The notes beneath the pieces were generated by a model that saw only the letters and a list, made by a program, of their open reading frames with translations, did not search any database and had not been told where the DNA came from. A DNA stretch of 64,000 nt from Rhodothermus marinus (GTDB lineage Bacteria; Bacteroidota; Rhodothermia; Rhodothermales; Rhodothermaceae): positions 1,843,890 through 1,907,889 of the forward strand of contig NZ_AP019797.1 in NCBI RefSeq assembly GCF_009936275.1. Reading direction: 5' to 3'. Shown one piece after another: positions 1-10,233 of this stretch (within the stretch, counting starts at the first letter, position 1; each line of letters begins with the position of its first letter). A program made the position numbers and the translations under genes.

Positions 1-1017
1 CGCCCTCCGATTGCCCGACACCCAGCGGAACGTGGCGCCGGTACCGTCTTCGTTTACCGTGAGCACGCCGAAAAGCTCACAGGAAGGCCGGAACCAGCCC
101 CCCTCGCGCCAGCGGGCCGACACCTCCGCCACGTATTGCAACGTCAGCGGGTTGAAGCTCCAGCTCTCCACACGGAGCCAGACCGGATACGGGCGACCGC
201 TGAGCAGTTCGACCACCTGGCGGAGCGCTTCGCTCACGAAGTGGGCCACCTCTTCCTTGCGCTCGGCTTCGGTCTTGGGCCGCAACCGTTTGCTGAGGGA
301 AGCCAGCAACTCGGGTTGTTCCATGCCTCCGTACACCTCGAACGTCACGACGGCCGGACGTCCCGCTCGGAACTGCTGCTGCAGCGTATAGCGGAAATCC
401 GGAAAATCCGGCAACGAGGCCAGTTCGACCACCCCTTCCCAGGCCTGCAGCGGCACCCGGAGCCGACTGCGGGGATCGGCTTCGGTACCCATCAGCAGAT
501 AGCCCTGAAGCACGCGCCGCACCGGAAGTGGCTCCCAGCCTTCGTCGTCGTAGCGCCGACGCTCCAGACGAGGATGCAGCCGGTAGTAAAGCCGGGCGGT
601 CGTTCCCTGATAGGGATAGACGATCTCGGGCGCGACCACCACCCGCTTCGGAGAAGCATTCAGGCCGAGCTGGTCACACACCGAACGTCGCCCGAACCAG
701 CCACACACTTCCAGCAGCAGGCGCTCACGATCGCCCAGCCGGGCATCCGGGATCGGGATCGCCGTCGCGTTTCCCAGGTACAGCGTGTCGTATTGTGCGT
801 TGAGCAACAGGACCTGAATCGAATCGGGCACGACAGGTTCGGCCGAAGAGAGCCATCGACGCTTCTGGAACTGCACGTCGACCCGAACCGAATCCCATCC
901 CTGCCGGTGCACCAGCAACTGGGCCACGCGATAGGATTCCCGGAGCTGACAGCCTCCCACAAGGAAAGCCGCCAGCAGCAGGACTCCAACAGGACCGGCC
1001 ACCTTTTTCAAGGGCAT
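1..1017 (-). CDS. Lipoprotein of unknown function, C-terminus cut by window edge
   Basis: An open frame of 339 codons runs from an ATG at 1017 to the first base of the window without a stop, so the C-terminus lies outside. It begins MPLKKVAGPVGVLLLAAFLVGGC, a basic start and a hydrophobic stretch ending in a lipobox (VGGC), so Cys23 should be lipidated and the protein exported. The rest is soluble, rich in beta-type sequence and Arg/Glu, with no domain I recognise. It follows the Nudix gene on the same strand by 45 bp and is probably co-transcribed. The long reading frame on the opposite strand is a shadow. Confidence 0.8.
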   Translation of the reverse strand, partial: MPLKKVAGPVGVLLLAAFLVGGCQLRESYRVAQLLVHRQGWDSVRVDVQFQKRRWLSSAEPVVPDSIQVLLLNAQYDTLYLGNATAIPIPDARLGDRERLLLEVCGWFGRRSVCDQLGLNASPKRVVVAPEIVYPYQGTTARLYYRLHPRLERRRYDDEGWEPLPVRRVLQGYLLMGTEADPRSRLRVPLQAWEGVVELASLPDFPDFRYTLQQQFRAGRPAVVTFEVYGGMEQPELLASLSKRLRPKTEAERKEEVAHFVSEALRQVVELLSGRPYPVWLRVESWSFNPLTLQYVAEVSARWREGGWFRPSCELFGVLTVNEDGTGATFRWVSGNRRA

Positions 1018-1062
1018 AGCGCCATGTCTGCGACTTTACGAGCCGGTTGCCTGAAAAACGAC

Positions 1063-1629
1063 TCAGGCCGCCCGGTTCGCATGTCCGTCGGGTAGAATGC
1101 CGCGGAAGTGCGCCCAGAACAGCGCGGCCGCGTGGATGCCGTGCACGATCCGGCCTTCGTCGGCCAGCCGCAGCGCTTCGACGGGACGGATCAGGCGTAC
1201 CTCCATGTCTTCGCCCGGGTCCAGCCGCGGCGCCGCTACCTGTCGCGCCCCGCGCGCCACAAAGATATGCGCCAGGTTCGTGTGTTTGCTGGGCTCCGGA
1301 GCGCAGCGCCCCAGCGGCTCCCAGACCTCCGCCGCGTAGCCGGTTTCTTCCAGCAGCTCGCGCCGGGCCGCTTCCAGTGGATCTTCCCCCGGCTCGATGC
1401 CCCCGGCCGGCAACTCCAGGCTTACCACACCCAGCCCGTGCCGGTACTGCTCCACCATCACGAGCTGCTCGTCCTCCGTCAGACACAACACGCACACCCA
1501 GTCGGGATACTCGATCACGTGAAACTCCTCGATTTCTTCCCCGCTGGGCAGCCGCACGCGATCGACCCGGAGGTTCATCCACCAGCGGCGGAGCAGATAC
1601 TCCTGCTTGAGAATTTGCCAGCGCTTCAT
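1063..1629 (-). CDS. Nudix hydrolase, ADP-ribose pyrophosphatase type
   Basis: This 188-residue protein has a complete Nudix box at residues 76-98: G, five residues, E, seven residues, RE-L-L-EE-T-G-Y. This loop binds the catalytic metal and cleaves nucleoside diphosphates linked to another group. The preceding YRHGLGVVSLELPAGG segment is typical of the ADP-ribose/ADP-sugar pyrophosphatase branch (NudF-like), so cytoplasmic hydrolysis of ADP-ribose or related sugars is the best guess. The substrate cannot be fixed from sequence. It is divergent from the DoxX-like gene, with about 160 bp of shared upstream DNA, and leads into the lipoprotein gene downstream. Confidence 0.88.
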   Translation of the reverse strand: MKRWQILKQEYLLRRWWMNLRVDRVRLPSGEEIEEFHVIEYPDWVCVLCLTEDEQLVMVEQYRHGLGVVSLELPAGGIEPGEDPLEAARRELLEETGYAAEVWEPLGRCAPEPSKHTNLAHIFVARGARQVAAPRLDPGEDMEVRLIRPVEALRLADEGRIVHGIHAAALFWAHFRGILPDGHANRAA

Positions 1630-1789
1630 CTATAAACGTCAGATCGGTCTCGCTGCTGTAAAACGGGTATCAAACGGCATACCGTCGGGCCATAACGCCC
1701 GTTGGAACAAAAAGATGCCACGCGGCGGAACGCTTTCCATCAACCGGCATATCTCTTCTTTAAGAAATCTTAACAAACAGAGGCCGGTT

Positions 1790-2241
1790 ATGAGAAGCCT
1801 GGACGATCTTCGCGGCTGGCTCGACGCACATCGGCTGCTGGGCTACGATCTGATTCGCATGTACCTGGGCGTGGCGCTTTTCGTGCGCGGCTGGCTGTTC
1901 GTGGCCGACTCCTCGCGCATCATGGCCTTCGTCGAGGGCCAGAACCTGGACTGGTTCCTGCCCATGGCGGCCGTCCACTACGTGGCGCTGGCCCATCTGG
2001 CCGGCGGGCTGATGCTGGCCGTCGGGTTGCTCACGCGCCTGGCGGCGCTGGCGCAGGTGCCCATTCTGTTCGTGGCGACCTTCTTCCTGCACCTGCAGGA
2101 AGGATTGCTCTCAACCAGCCAGTCGCTGGAGCTGTCGGCGCTGGTGCTGTTTCTGCTGGTGGTCTACAGCGTCTTCGGCGCCGGGCCCTACTCACTCGAC
2201 GCCCGGATGCTGGCGCGAACGCCGGCGCAACGACTGGAGGC

Positions 2242-2254
<13 letters not shown>
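1790..2254 (+). CDS. DoxX-like integral membrane protein
   Basis: I start the gene at ATG 1790, preceded by an AGAGG ribosome site at about -8. The upstream in-frame extension is not protein-like. The 154-residue product has about four hydrophobic segments (near residues 22-40, 58-80, 84-102 and 114-136) with a short charged N-terminus, the layout of the DoxX/DoxD-like small membrane family. Some members are linked to quinone or thiosulfate metabolism, but nothing here decides a role. Its last 13 bases overlap the convergent msrB gene. Confidence 0.7.
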
Positions 2255-2652
<398 letters not shown>

Positions 2653-2857
2653 TGTCCGAAACCGGTCGTTCTTAAGGACCCTGTCCTATCCATTCATTAT
2701 TTCTTTACAATCAAACCACTTGCGTAATCTCTTTTTTTTTCGCAAAATGAGGGTAGCAATGTCTTGATGCCCGTCGTAGCAGCCGGTCTTCAGCCGGGCC
2801 GTTCCTGTAAGATCGGACGCTCGGGCAGTAGTAAACTTTTCGGCCAGGAAGCAAACC

Positions 2858-3100
2858 ATGCGCCTTCGATTGCTGCTCATCGGACTCCCGGGATGGCTCT
2901 CGGGGGACTGTGACTTCAACCCGAAGCCACCGGATCCTTTCTGGTCAGTCGCCTTGAGGTCGGACGGCTGGATTCCGGATGGCCGCCGGATTGTTCTGGC
3001 GAGGTACGTGCCCGCTTGGCATCTGTTGACGCTGTACCCTATGTCGGTCGTCAGACATCTGGTGCAGCGGCGGACCTGCACGGAAGGCTATCTGGCCGAC
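2858..3100 (+). pseudogene. Probable remnant of a PD40 beta-propeller lipoprotein
   Basis: From ATG 2858 the frame reads like a lipoprotein start: a hydrophobic run followed by WLSGDCDF, then PKPPDPFWSV and DGWIPDGRRIVLAR. The last piece matches the SPDGRRI repeat core of the intact PD40 protein that follows. After about residue 60 the frame loses propeller character and has no further repeats, so it looks like a truncated, decayed paralogue. The rest of 2653-3290 shows no gene, only an AT-rich stretch with a T-run near 2732-2740. Confidence 0.35.
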
Positions 3101-3290
3101 ACGTTGAAATCGCCCGGGATTGCCTGCGACAAAGGCAAACACACACACACCGGTTACCCAGGAAGATCCCCGCAGCATAATCTGGCACTGAAACACCATG
3201 AGACGGACCGCCCAGACGCTCGGAGTTCCCGGACAAGCCGAGACATCACACAGCGTTGCGAGAGGCTTTCCTGAGAGGTTGTCCGGCCGG

Positions 3291-4286
3291 GTGTTTCCGC
3301 AACTCCGAAGGACCGGGCCTTTGTCCCTGTTGATGTTGATGCTCTGGATGAGCGGCGGCTGCGACCTGTTGCGTTCGGAAAAGGAGGAATTCATCATCCC
3401 TATCAAACCTGTGTTCGACTTCACCATCGACATGTACCCTGCCTGGGGCCCCGACAGCCGCACCATTGCTTATACTCACCGGCCTCAGACCCCCGAAGAA
3501 GCAGCCTTCGGCCGGGGTGATCAAATCTGGCTGCTGGACATCGAAACAGGTCGTCGATGTTTTCTGACGCTGGGATGGAAACCGGCCTGGAGCCCGGATG
3601 GTCGGCGAATCGCTTTTATTTACGGAGCTTATGAGGCGGCCAACCTCTATGTAGTCGAGGTGCTCTCCGGGGAGGTTACCGAGCTGACTACCGAAGGCGC
3701 AAGTTTCAATCCCTCCTGGTCGCCTGATGGGAAACGCATTCTTTACGATAGAGGGGGATACTATTATGAAATCTGGGTGATGAATGCCGACGGAAGCAAT
3801 AAGCGAAAAATTACCCGGGGCCAGACCCCTAGCTGGTCACCCGATGGCTCGAGCATCGCCTACGTAACCTTTTTTGAAGATACAAGTCGCGGACATGTGG
3901 ATGAGCTGGTCATAATGGACACCAGTGGGCAGCACGTGAGGCGCCTTACCTTCGACATACGCCAGGAAGATTACCCGAGTTGGTCGCCAGACGGCATGTG
4001 GATCATTTACAGGTCTATTGCTGAAGGCGTTGATCCTACGAATGGTCTCTGGATGATTCATACTATCTCAAAGCGCCGACGCTTTCTGGTACAAGGCGCA
4101 CATGCTTCCTGGAGCCCCGACGGCCGGCAGATTGTCTATGATGGGCCCTACGGTGAGAACAGCGGGACGATCTGGATCATGAATGCCGATGGCTCTAACC
4201 GGCACCCTCTTACCCGGCCGGAAGACTACCAGCCCGGACGACCGGTAGCCTACTGCCCGGAGGTGTTGCCATGGCATGACAACTGA
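3291..4286 (+). CDS. TolB-like PD40 beta-propeller lipoprotein
   Basis: I prefer a GTG start at 3291 because it gives a compact lipoprotein signal (basic start, LSLLMLMLWM, then SGGC) with GAGAGG about 12 bases upstream. An ATG at 3198 in the same frame would add 31 unlikely residues. The mature part has six WSPDG-type blades (YPAWGPDSRTIAYT, KPAWSPDGRRIAF, NPSWSPDGKRILY, TPSWSPDGSSIAY, YPSWSPDGMWIIY, HASWSPDGRQIVY), i.e. a six-bladed TolB-like propeller. Such domains bind proteins or ligands at the envelope; no catalytic site is visible. It is 90 bp upstream of the subtilase gene. Confidence 0.82.
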   Translation: MFPQLRRTGPLSLLMLMLWMSGGCDLLRSEKEEFIIPIKPVFDFTIDMYPAWGPDSRTIAYTHRPQTPEEAAFGRGDQIWLLDIETGRRCFLTLGWKPAWSPDGRRIAFIYGAYEAANLYVVEVLSGEVTELTTEGASFNPSWSPDGKRILYDRGGYYYEIWVMNADGSNKRKITRGQTPSWSPDGSSIAYVTFFEDTSRGHVDELVIMDTSGQHVRRLTFDIRQEDYPSWSPDGMWIIYRSIAEGVDPTNGLWMIHTISKRRRFLVQGAHASWSPDGRQIVYDGPYGENSGTIWIMNADGSNRHPLTRPEDYQPGRPVAYCPEVLPWHDN

Positions 4287-4296
4287 AAATAAAAAA

Positions 4297-4327
4297 CCTG
4301 CGCCTGCTGTAGGGGAGCAGGCGCAGG
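4297..4327. other. Perfect 12-bp hairpin between propeller gene and subtilase
   Basis: The arms CCTGCGCCTGCT and AGCAGGCGCAGG pair perfectly around a 7-base loop. The A-rich run lies 5' of the hairpin on the plus strand, so only the minus strand has the stem followed by T-rich sequence expected of an intrinsic terminator. No minus-strand gene lies nearby. On the plus strand it may instead act as an mRNA-stabilising or attenuating structure before the protease. Confidence 0.6.
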
Positions 4328-4376
4328 GAAGTGCCCGCAATAACCAGCCCAAACTATAAACACGGGAGGACCAGTT

Positions 4377-7028
4377 ATGCGTAGCTTCACATGTAATGCG
4401 CCACAGCGCGTAAAGATTCTGGGCCTGCTCCTATGGCTGATTGTTGGAACCGCGTATGCCCAGAAAGAAGCGGCAACCAGACTGCCAGCCGACCTCTTGG
4501 AACGATTGCGTAAGGAAAGGCCTGTGCGGATTGACCGTAGAGGTATTTCAGTTCCCTCTCCTGAAGGGGTTGCAGGAAAATACGTACCGAATGAGATCAT
4601 TGTGCATTTTAAAACAGGAACACTTCGATTGCCAATACAACAGGCTCAAACTTCTATAGAACAGATTCGGGCGCCACAGAGCGTTATGCGTCAATTGCGG
4701 AATATGGGGGTGCAGCAGATACGCAAAGTGTTCCCCGCCTTCACACCAGCCGACACACTCCAGCTACTGGTAACCGGTGAACAGATCCAAGTAGCAGACC
4801 TTTCGCAGACGTTCGTTCTTACGTTTCCGGCTCCTGTAGACGTGCCTGCGCTTATATCTCGGCTTGAAACATTGCCTGAGGTCATCTATGCAGAGCCCAA
4901 CCACATTTATCAATTGGCATATCAGCTTTCAGGGACCTCGGCACCTGTGCCACTTTCGAACCCTCAGCCTCTGCCACCACGCACACCCGCGGACCCGTAC
5001 TTTACCAGTCAATGGGCCCTGAAACCGCCGCCCGGTATCAATGCCGAACAGGCCTGGGATATTCAGACCGGTAGCTGGAACGTCCGAATCGGCATTATAG
5101 ACTCAGGCATTGATTACACGCACCCTGACCTGGGAGGGAGCTTTGGAGTTAAAGTAACAGGCGGATATGATTATGGCTATGGCGATGCAGATCCCCTTGA
5201 TGATTACTGGCATGGTACCCACGTAGCTGGTATTGCTGCTGCTTTTACGCATAACCTGAATAGCGGCGGCCAGCGAGAAGGAATTGCCGGCGTAGCCGGC
5301 GGCTGGGGCTATGATGCACGTAACGGTAGCGGTAATAAGGGGGCTCAATTAATTGCACTAAAAATTTCCGGACCAACCGGCATTACTACTGAAAACGCCG
5401 CCCAGGCAATTGTAAGTTGTGCCAGTCCAAACCAGTACAATTGCCATGTGCTTAACAATAGCTGGGGAGGGTATCAGTATGACGAGACAATCCGCGGCGC
5501 GATAAATTATGCCGCTCGGTTGCGCCGTGTTTTTGTGGCTGCTAAGGGCAATGATAATACCACGCAACGCCATTATCCCTCTGATTACGACCAAGACTGG
5601 GTGATTTCGGTAGGCGCCACGAATAAATCCGGAGGTAGAGCTTCGCCCGGTGATCCTGGTTGGCCTTGGCCGTACTACGGCAGTAACTACGGTAACGGAA
5701 TTGATGTAATGGCACCTGGAACGGCTATTTTATCTACCATGCCTACGTATAGAACTGCGGATATGATAGCTTCAGGTTTGCCTCCAAACTATGCGGGAGC
5801 AGGGAATCCCGAAACCGGACCACCCATTAGTGGTACGTCGATGGCGGCACCGCACGTCTCGGGTGTCGCAGCGTTGTTGCTTTCAGAAAACAGCACCCTC
5901 CACCCTCAGGAGATAGAAGGAATCATTCAAGCTTCTGCCAGAGATATACAAACTCCAGGATATGACGAAGAAACCGGCTACGGTATTGTTGATGCGCGCA
6001 GAGCCCTAGAGATGTTACGGCCACCCTGGGAGTTGGATCGCTATACAGCGCGAGGAGGAACGATCGTTAGCAGCACAGGTGTGTATCCGATCATCATTTT
6101 CAACACAGGCGGTGGGTTACCTTCTGGTATTTATTTCGTGAGACGTCATGAAGTACGAACCACTGTACAATTCCCAAAGACCTACCAGGAGAAGCCCTAT
6201 GTATTTGGACGTGGTCCCGGCATAACCATAGGATGGGGTCCGGAAGCCCCCAACTACCAGACCGGTTTTGTACAGGTAGTTACTTCGTCGTACACCTCCG
6301 CAACCCTACGGACATACATTTACCAGGTCTGGGACGAGGCTGGATATTATAAGGGTTGGTTTCCGACTACCGCCAGCAATGTAGTGTTTGCCTATTCGGT
6401 TCTTGGAAAGCCGGAAGCACCCCCTCCGCCTCCTGCCCCACCGACGAATCTGACGGTCACCACTGGTCCGGTGGGTTCCCATCCGCAGTTGAACTGGACC
6501 GCCAGCAGCGGTGCCACCGGCTATTACATCTACCGATGCTCGAACCTCTACTACACCTGCTCGTCATTTTCTCGTATTGCCTCGACAACGGCCACTTCGT
6601 ACATCGATCAGTCCAAGTACATTGGAAGCGGATGTCTGGGTGGTGGCGATGAGATCACCCACTATTACGTAACAGCTTACAACACGGGCGGGGAATCTGA
6701 CCCATCGAACACGGCTACGACGTGCACCGACGCTCCGGGCAAGACGAACGCACCGCCGGTCCCCCGGGCGTTTGCGTTGCACACGAACACCCCCAATCCG
6801 TTCCAGGAACAGACCGAACTGCGGTTTGATTTGCCGGAAGCAACGCGGGTGCGTGTTGTAATCTACGATGTGCTGGGACGTGAAGTAGCCCGTCTGGTCG
6901 ATGGCGAAATGAGCGCAGGCTATCATCGAATCGTCTGGAATGCCACGCATCTGCCCAGTGGCGTGTATGTGTGTCGGTTTGAGGCCGGCACGTTCCAGGC
7001 AACCCGGCACATGCTCTTGCTCCGGTAA
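4377..7028 (+). CDS. Secreted subtilisin-family protease with T9SS sorting domain
   Basis: This 883-residue S8 peptidase starts at ATG 4377 behind a GGGAGGA ribosome site. It has a signal peptide (LGLLLWLIVGTAYAQ), an inhibitor-like propeptide with VPNEIIVHFKTGT and VIYAEPN, and a subtilase domain with Asp242 (IIDSGID), His279 (WHGTHVAG) and Ser488 (GTSMAAPHVSG). A fibronectin-III-like module lies near residues 685-775. A C-terminal type IX secretion sorting domain covers about 800-883 (NTPNPF, VYDVLGREVARL, LPSGVYVCRF). It should be exported and released or anchored at the cell surface. Codons 1-680 are clearly more AT-rich than the neighbours, which suggests different ancestry. A strong terminator follows. 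Confidence 0.95.
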   Translation: MRSFTCNAPQRVKILGLLLWLIVGTAYAQKEAATRLPADLLERLRKERPVRIDRRGISVPSPEGVAGKYVPNEIIVHFKTGTLRLPIQQAQTSIEQIRAPQSVMRQLRNMGVQQIRKVFPAFTPADTLQLLVTGEQIQVADLSQTFVLTFPAPVDVPALISRLETLPEVIYAEPNHIYQLAYQLSGTSAPVPLSNPQPLPPRTPADPYFTSQWALKPPPGINAEQAWDIQTGSWNVRIGIIDSGIDYTHPDLGGSFGVKVTGGYDYGYGDADPLDDYWHGTHVAGIAAAFTHNLNSGGQREGIAGVAGGWGYDARNGSGNKGAQLIALKISGPTGITTENAAQAIVSCASPNQYNCHVLNNSWGGYQYDETIRGAINYAARLRRVFVAAKGNDNTTQRHYPSDYDQDWVISVGATNKSGGRASPGDPGWPWPYYGSNYGNGIDVMAPGTAILSTMPTYRTADMIASGLPPNYAGAGNPETGPPISGTSMAAPHVSGVAALLLSENSTLHPQEIEGIIQASARDIQTPGYDEETGYGIVDARRALEMLRPPWELDRYTARGGTIVSSTGVYPIIIFNTGGGLPSGIYFVRRHEVRTTVQFPKTYQEKPYVFGRGPGITIGWGPEAPNYQTGFVQVVTSSYTSATLRTYIYQVWDEAGYYKGWFPTTASNVVFAYSVLGKPEAPPPPPAPPTNLTVTTGPVGSHPQLNWTASSGATGYYIYRCSNLYYTCSSFSRIASTTATSYIDQSKYIGSGCLGGGDEITHYYVTAYNTGGESDPSNTATTCTDAPGKTNAPPVPRAFALHTNTPNPFQEQTELRFDLPEATRVRVVIYDVLGREVARLVDGEMSAGYHRIVWNATHLPSGVYVCRFEAGTFQATRHMLLLR

Positions 7029-7056
7029 AGGCCGGCTATCCACTCTGCTGCTACTA

Positions 7057-7091
7057 ATCCGGGCGGACGAAAATGTCCGCCCGGATTTTTT
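7057..7091 (+). terminator. Rho-independent terminator of the subtilase gene
   Basis: A 12-bp perfect stem (ATCCGGGCGGAC paired with GTCCGCCCGGAT, loop GAAAAT) is followed at once by a T-run, 28 bp after the stop codon. Confidence 0.9.
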
Positions 7092-7162
7092 ATAACCTTC
7101 CCCCCAGATTCATCCCGGATTCACCACAACTTGCACCGAATAGCGCTTCCGGCGTATTCTTA

Positions 7163-7872
7163 CTGATCCGGACAAAAAGAGCTAAAGGAGGCCGACTTGC
7201 CTGAAGCAGCCTTCGATCACCGAGCGCTTGTGCCGCAGCCGTTCCTTCGCACGGCGCAGTTCCAACGTCAACGCCTCCAGGTGGGCGCAGCAAAGGTTCT
7301 TCAGTTCGACCCGCTTCAGATGCTTGAAGATGCCCTCCTTCGGATTCAGCTCCGGGGCATAGCCCGGCAATCGCTCCACATGAATCCGCCCCTGCTCCTC
7401 GCTCAAAAACGCCCGAACGTGCTTTCCTCGATGCGCCGGGAGTCCGGTCCCAGACCACCAACAGGCGCTCTCCAACATGACGCTGCACGTGGCGCAGAAA
7501 ACGCACTACCTCCTGGCCTCGGATGACCTCGCGCACACGGGCCCGGGTCCAGACCTGGCCGCGAAAGCCAGAGTGCTCAGGGCCCTGGACCAGGAGTCCG
7601 GCTAGTCGTTCAAGTTTATCCTGGGCCAGTCTGGGAGGGCGTCCCGTGCCTTTGCGGGTGCGTAGGGCTCCCTTGCCACCTTCGCGGGCGCGACGAAGCC
7701 ATTGGCTGACGACGCCCTCGGTGACGCCGAGGGCCATGGCGATGGCTACTCCGGTCCAGCCTTCCTGGCTGAGTTCGAAGGCACGCAGGCGTCGGGCCTC
7801 GCGCCAGTTGTTAGGGGCGTCGTTTGCCATAGTGGGATCACAACCACCTTTAGGTAATTAAGTTTGGATCAG
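7163..7872 (-). mobile_element. IS630-family element, internally deleted (710 bp)
   Basis: The ends are imperfect inverted repeats of about 29 bp that share CTGATCC at the tips and CTAAAGG inside (about 21 of 29 positions match). They are flanked by TA at 7161-7162 and 7873-7874, the target duplication typical of IS630/Tc1. A full IS630 is about 1.1 kb, so about 350-400 bp is missing, consistent with the gap in the transposase. The element cannot encode a working transposase but its ends are well preserved. Confidence 0.82.
7182..7830 (-). pseudogene. IS630 transposase, internal deletion plus frameshift
   Basis: Residues 1-105 from ATG 7830 give the N-terminal helix-turn-helix part (GVTEGVVSQWLRRAREGG, then GRPPRLAQDKLERL). 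At about 7515-7522 the frame jumps to QEVVRFLRHVQRHVGERLL, so roughly 100 residues including the first catalytic Asp are gone. At about 7446-7449 one extra C after TGGGAC shifts the frame. The C-terminal part (LPAHRGKHVRAFL, then LPGYAPELNPKEGIFKHLKR with the last catalytic Glu) continues in another frame to a TAG at 7182. Two independent lesions make this a dead gene. Confidence 0.88.
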
Positions 7873-8021
7873 TAAGTGCGAGTTCAGGATAGCTACATAG
7901 CCAGAAGGACCGTCTCTGTCGTTTACTACGAGTGGCAAACATGCCAACACGAACGGCCGGTTGATTTTCAGAAATTTTCAGGTTTTCTGAACTAAAACGC
8001 AATAACGGAAAATTTGGCTTT

Positions 8022-9989
<1,968 letters not shown>

Positions 9990-10047
9990 CGGCCGCGGCC
10001 GTTTCCCGCAACACATTTTGCCCACTTTTTTGCGTCGTCCGGCTGGG

Positions 10048-10136
10048 CCTTCGTGGCGCACTACAAACACGTTCGCAGTCAGGCACGAAGCGTAAGCGAA
10101 GTGCCGTTAGACGCTATTGCTTCGTGCCGACTACAG
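10048..10136. repeat. REP-like palindromic repeat, copy A
   Basis: Within the 244-bp gap 9990-10233, the sequence CTTCGTGGCGCACTACAAAC is followed by a nested palindrome. The outer arms are AGTCAGGCACGAAGC (10077-10091) and GCTTCGTGCCGACT (10119-10132), with an inner GGCAC/GTGCC pair. Related copies lie at 20779-20870 and, weakly, at 62553-62600. Nothing else is visible in this gap. Confidence 0.6.
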
Positions 10137-10233
10137 GAGGAACGGGGCCTTCCGCATATTGTGCTCAGGCCTTGCCCGGATCTCCCGACGGCGCTAACTT
10201 GCAGGACGTGTCGCCATCCTGCCGAGAGTAACC

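Noticed and set aside
136-1095. Long plus-strand frame across the first kilobase
   Set aside because: It is antisense to a lipoprotein gene with a convincing signal peptide and has no protein-like pattern of its own.
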